DNA of 61,961 bases, taken from Dysgonomonas sp. 521 (GTDB lineage: Bacteria; Bacteroidota; Bacteroidia; Bacteroidales; Dysgonomonadaceae). Below the pieces are notes generated by a model. The model ran no database searches. It saw only the letters and a program-made list of their open reading frames with translations, and was not told where the DNA came from. Of this stretch, positions 61,928 to 61,961 are shown one piece after another. Made by a program: the position numbers and the translations under genes. Position 1 is the first letter of the stretch. The number at the start of each line of letters is the position of its first letter. Location: NCBI RefSeq assembly GCF_010501055.1, contig NZ_QVMO01000015.1, positions 1 to 61,961 of the forward strand. The letters run 5' to 3'.

Positions 61928-61961
61928 ATGGCAATACGATACAAAGTGACATTAACTGAGG
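61928..61961 (+). CDS. IS630-family transposase, N-terminal fragment cut by window end
   Basis: Only 11 codons are visible (MAIRYKVTLTE). The RYxVTLTE opening is typical of IS630-family transposases of the DDE type. A -33/-7 promoter lies 15 bp upstream. The reading frame leaves the window intact, so its completeness cannot be judged. Confidence 0.5.
   Translation, partial: MAIRYKVTLTE

Larger units (their letters stand above)
61867..61961 (+). mobile_element. Left end of an IS630-family insertion sequence (partial)
   Basis: The match between the two duplicated loci ends at a CTAG (61867-61870; 866-869 in the left copy). IS630-family elements are known to insert at CTAG/TA. From here the right copy continues with new sequence TGTCATGTCAATTTGATAATG and a transposase start. 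The left copy therefore shows the empty site. Confidence 0.6.

Overview
The window looks like the chromosome of a Bacteroidales bacterium, probably close to Dysgonomonas/Parabacteroides; the genus is an inference from protein flavour. Supporting signs are -7 boxes of the TAnnTTTG type instead of classical -10/-35 boxes, A-rich start regions with weak Shine-Dalgarno sequences, a PorX-type response regulator of the type 9 secretion system, many lipoproteins, a FISUMP-like surface protein, and many short palindromic repeats. No rRNA, tRNA, CRISPR array or prophage was seen. Both ends lie in repeated DNA, so the window may be a contig that stopped at repeats.

Layout. 1-1024: a GC-rich leader repeat followed by a small invertible DNA element. 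1025-5587: uvrA, a bifunctional-nuclease-family gene and a membrane-anchored phosphodiester glycosidase. 6020-17707 (all minus): a saccharide-use cluster with two ThuA-like proteins, a GH9 enzyme, a sugar MFS permease, NagB, a ROK kinase and a GH3 enzyme. The gaps between them hold several MITE-like repeats and a remnant of a glycosidase tail. 18222-23266: LD-carboxypeptidase, a secreted unknown, galE, and a radical-SAM/lipoprotein pair. 23964-29237: a tryptophanase/tyrosine-phenol-lyase family enzyme, a GH18 lipoprotein, porX and tsaE. 29251-36376: an outer-membrane barrel, glyS, an FKBP lipoprotein and a phosphoglycerate mutase. 36751-39258: an MBL-fold hydrolase and a yjdM-DUF4274-unknown operon. 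40057-48099: guaA, a thioredoxin/MarR operon, queA, a DUF2027-Smr protein, a LEA-type lipoprotein, a GNAT and an ECF sigma-factor locus. 48486-57994: mutS, a UDP-xylose synthase/GT2 operon converging on a DUF4254-GT9-GT4 operon, and the YifB ATPase. 58599-60952: two secreted proteins sharing an N-terminal module, one with a FISUMP-like C-terminus. 60972-61961: a second copy of the leader repeat and invertible element, then the start of an IS630-like element.

The most striking observation is that the two invertible elements (479-847 and 61479-61848) sit in the same flanking sequence but carry their ~320-bp core in opposite orientations, between 25-bp inverted repeats. This is direct sequence evidence for a DNA inversion switch. 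It lies about 0.5 kb upstream of the two-gene surface-protein locus at the right end, and presumably of a similar locus beyond the left end. The inverted repeats are near-palindromes. Because the core has a T-tract at only one end, flipping should also move an intrinsic terminator.

Other points of interest are the uncharacterised radical-SAM/lipoprotein pair, a TPL-like lyase that lacks the usual PLP-contacting arginine, several MITE families including one ~30-bp cassette found inside unrelated repeats, and two small genes outside normal length cut-offs.
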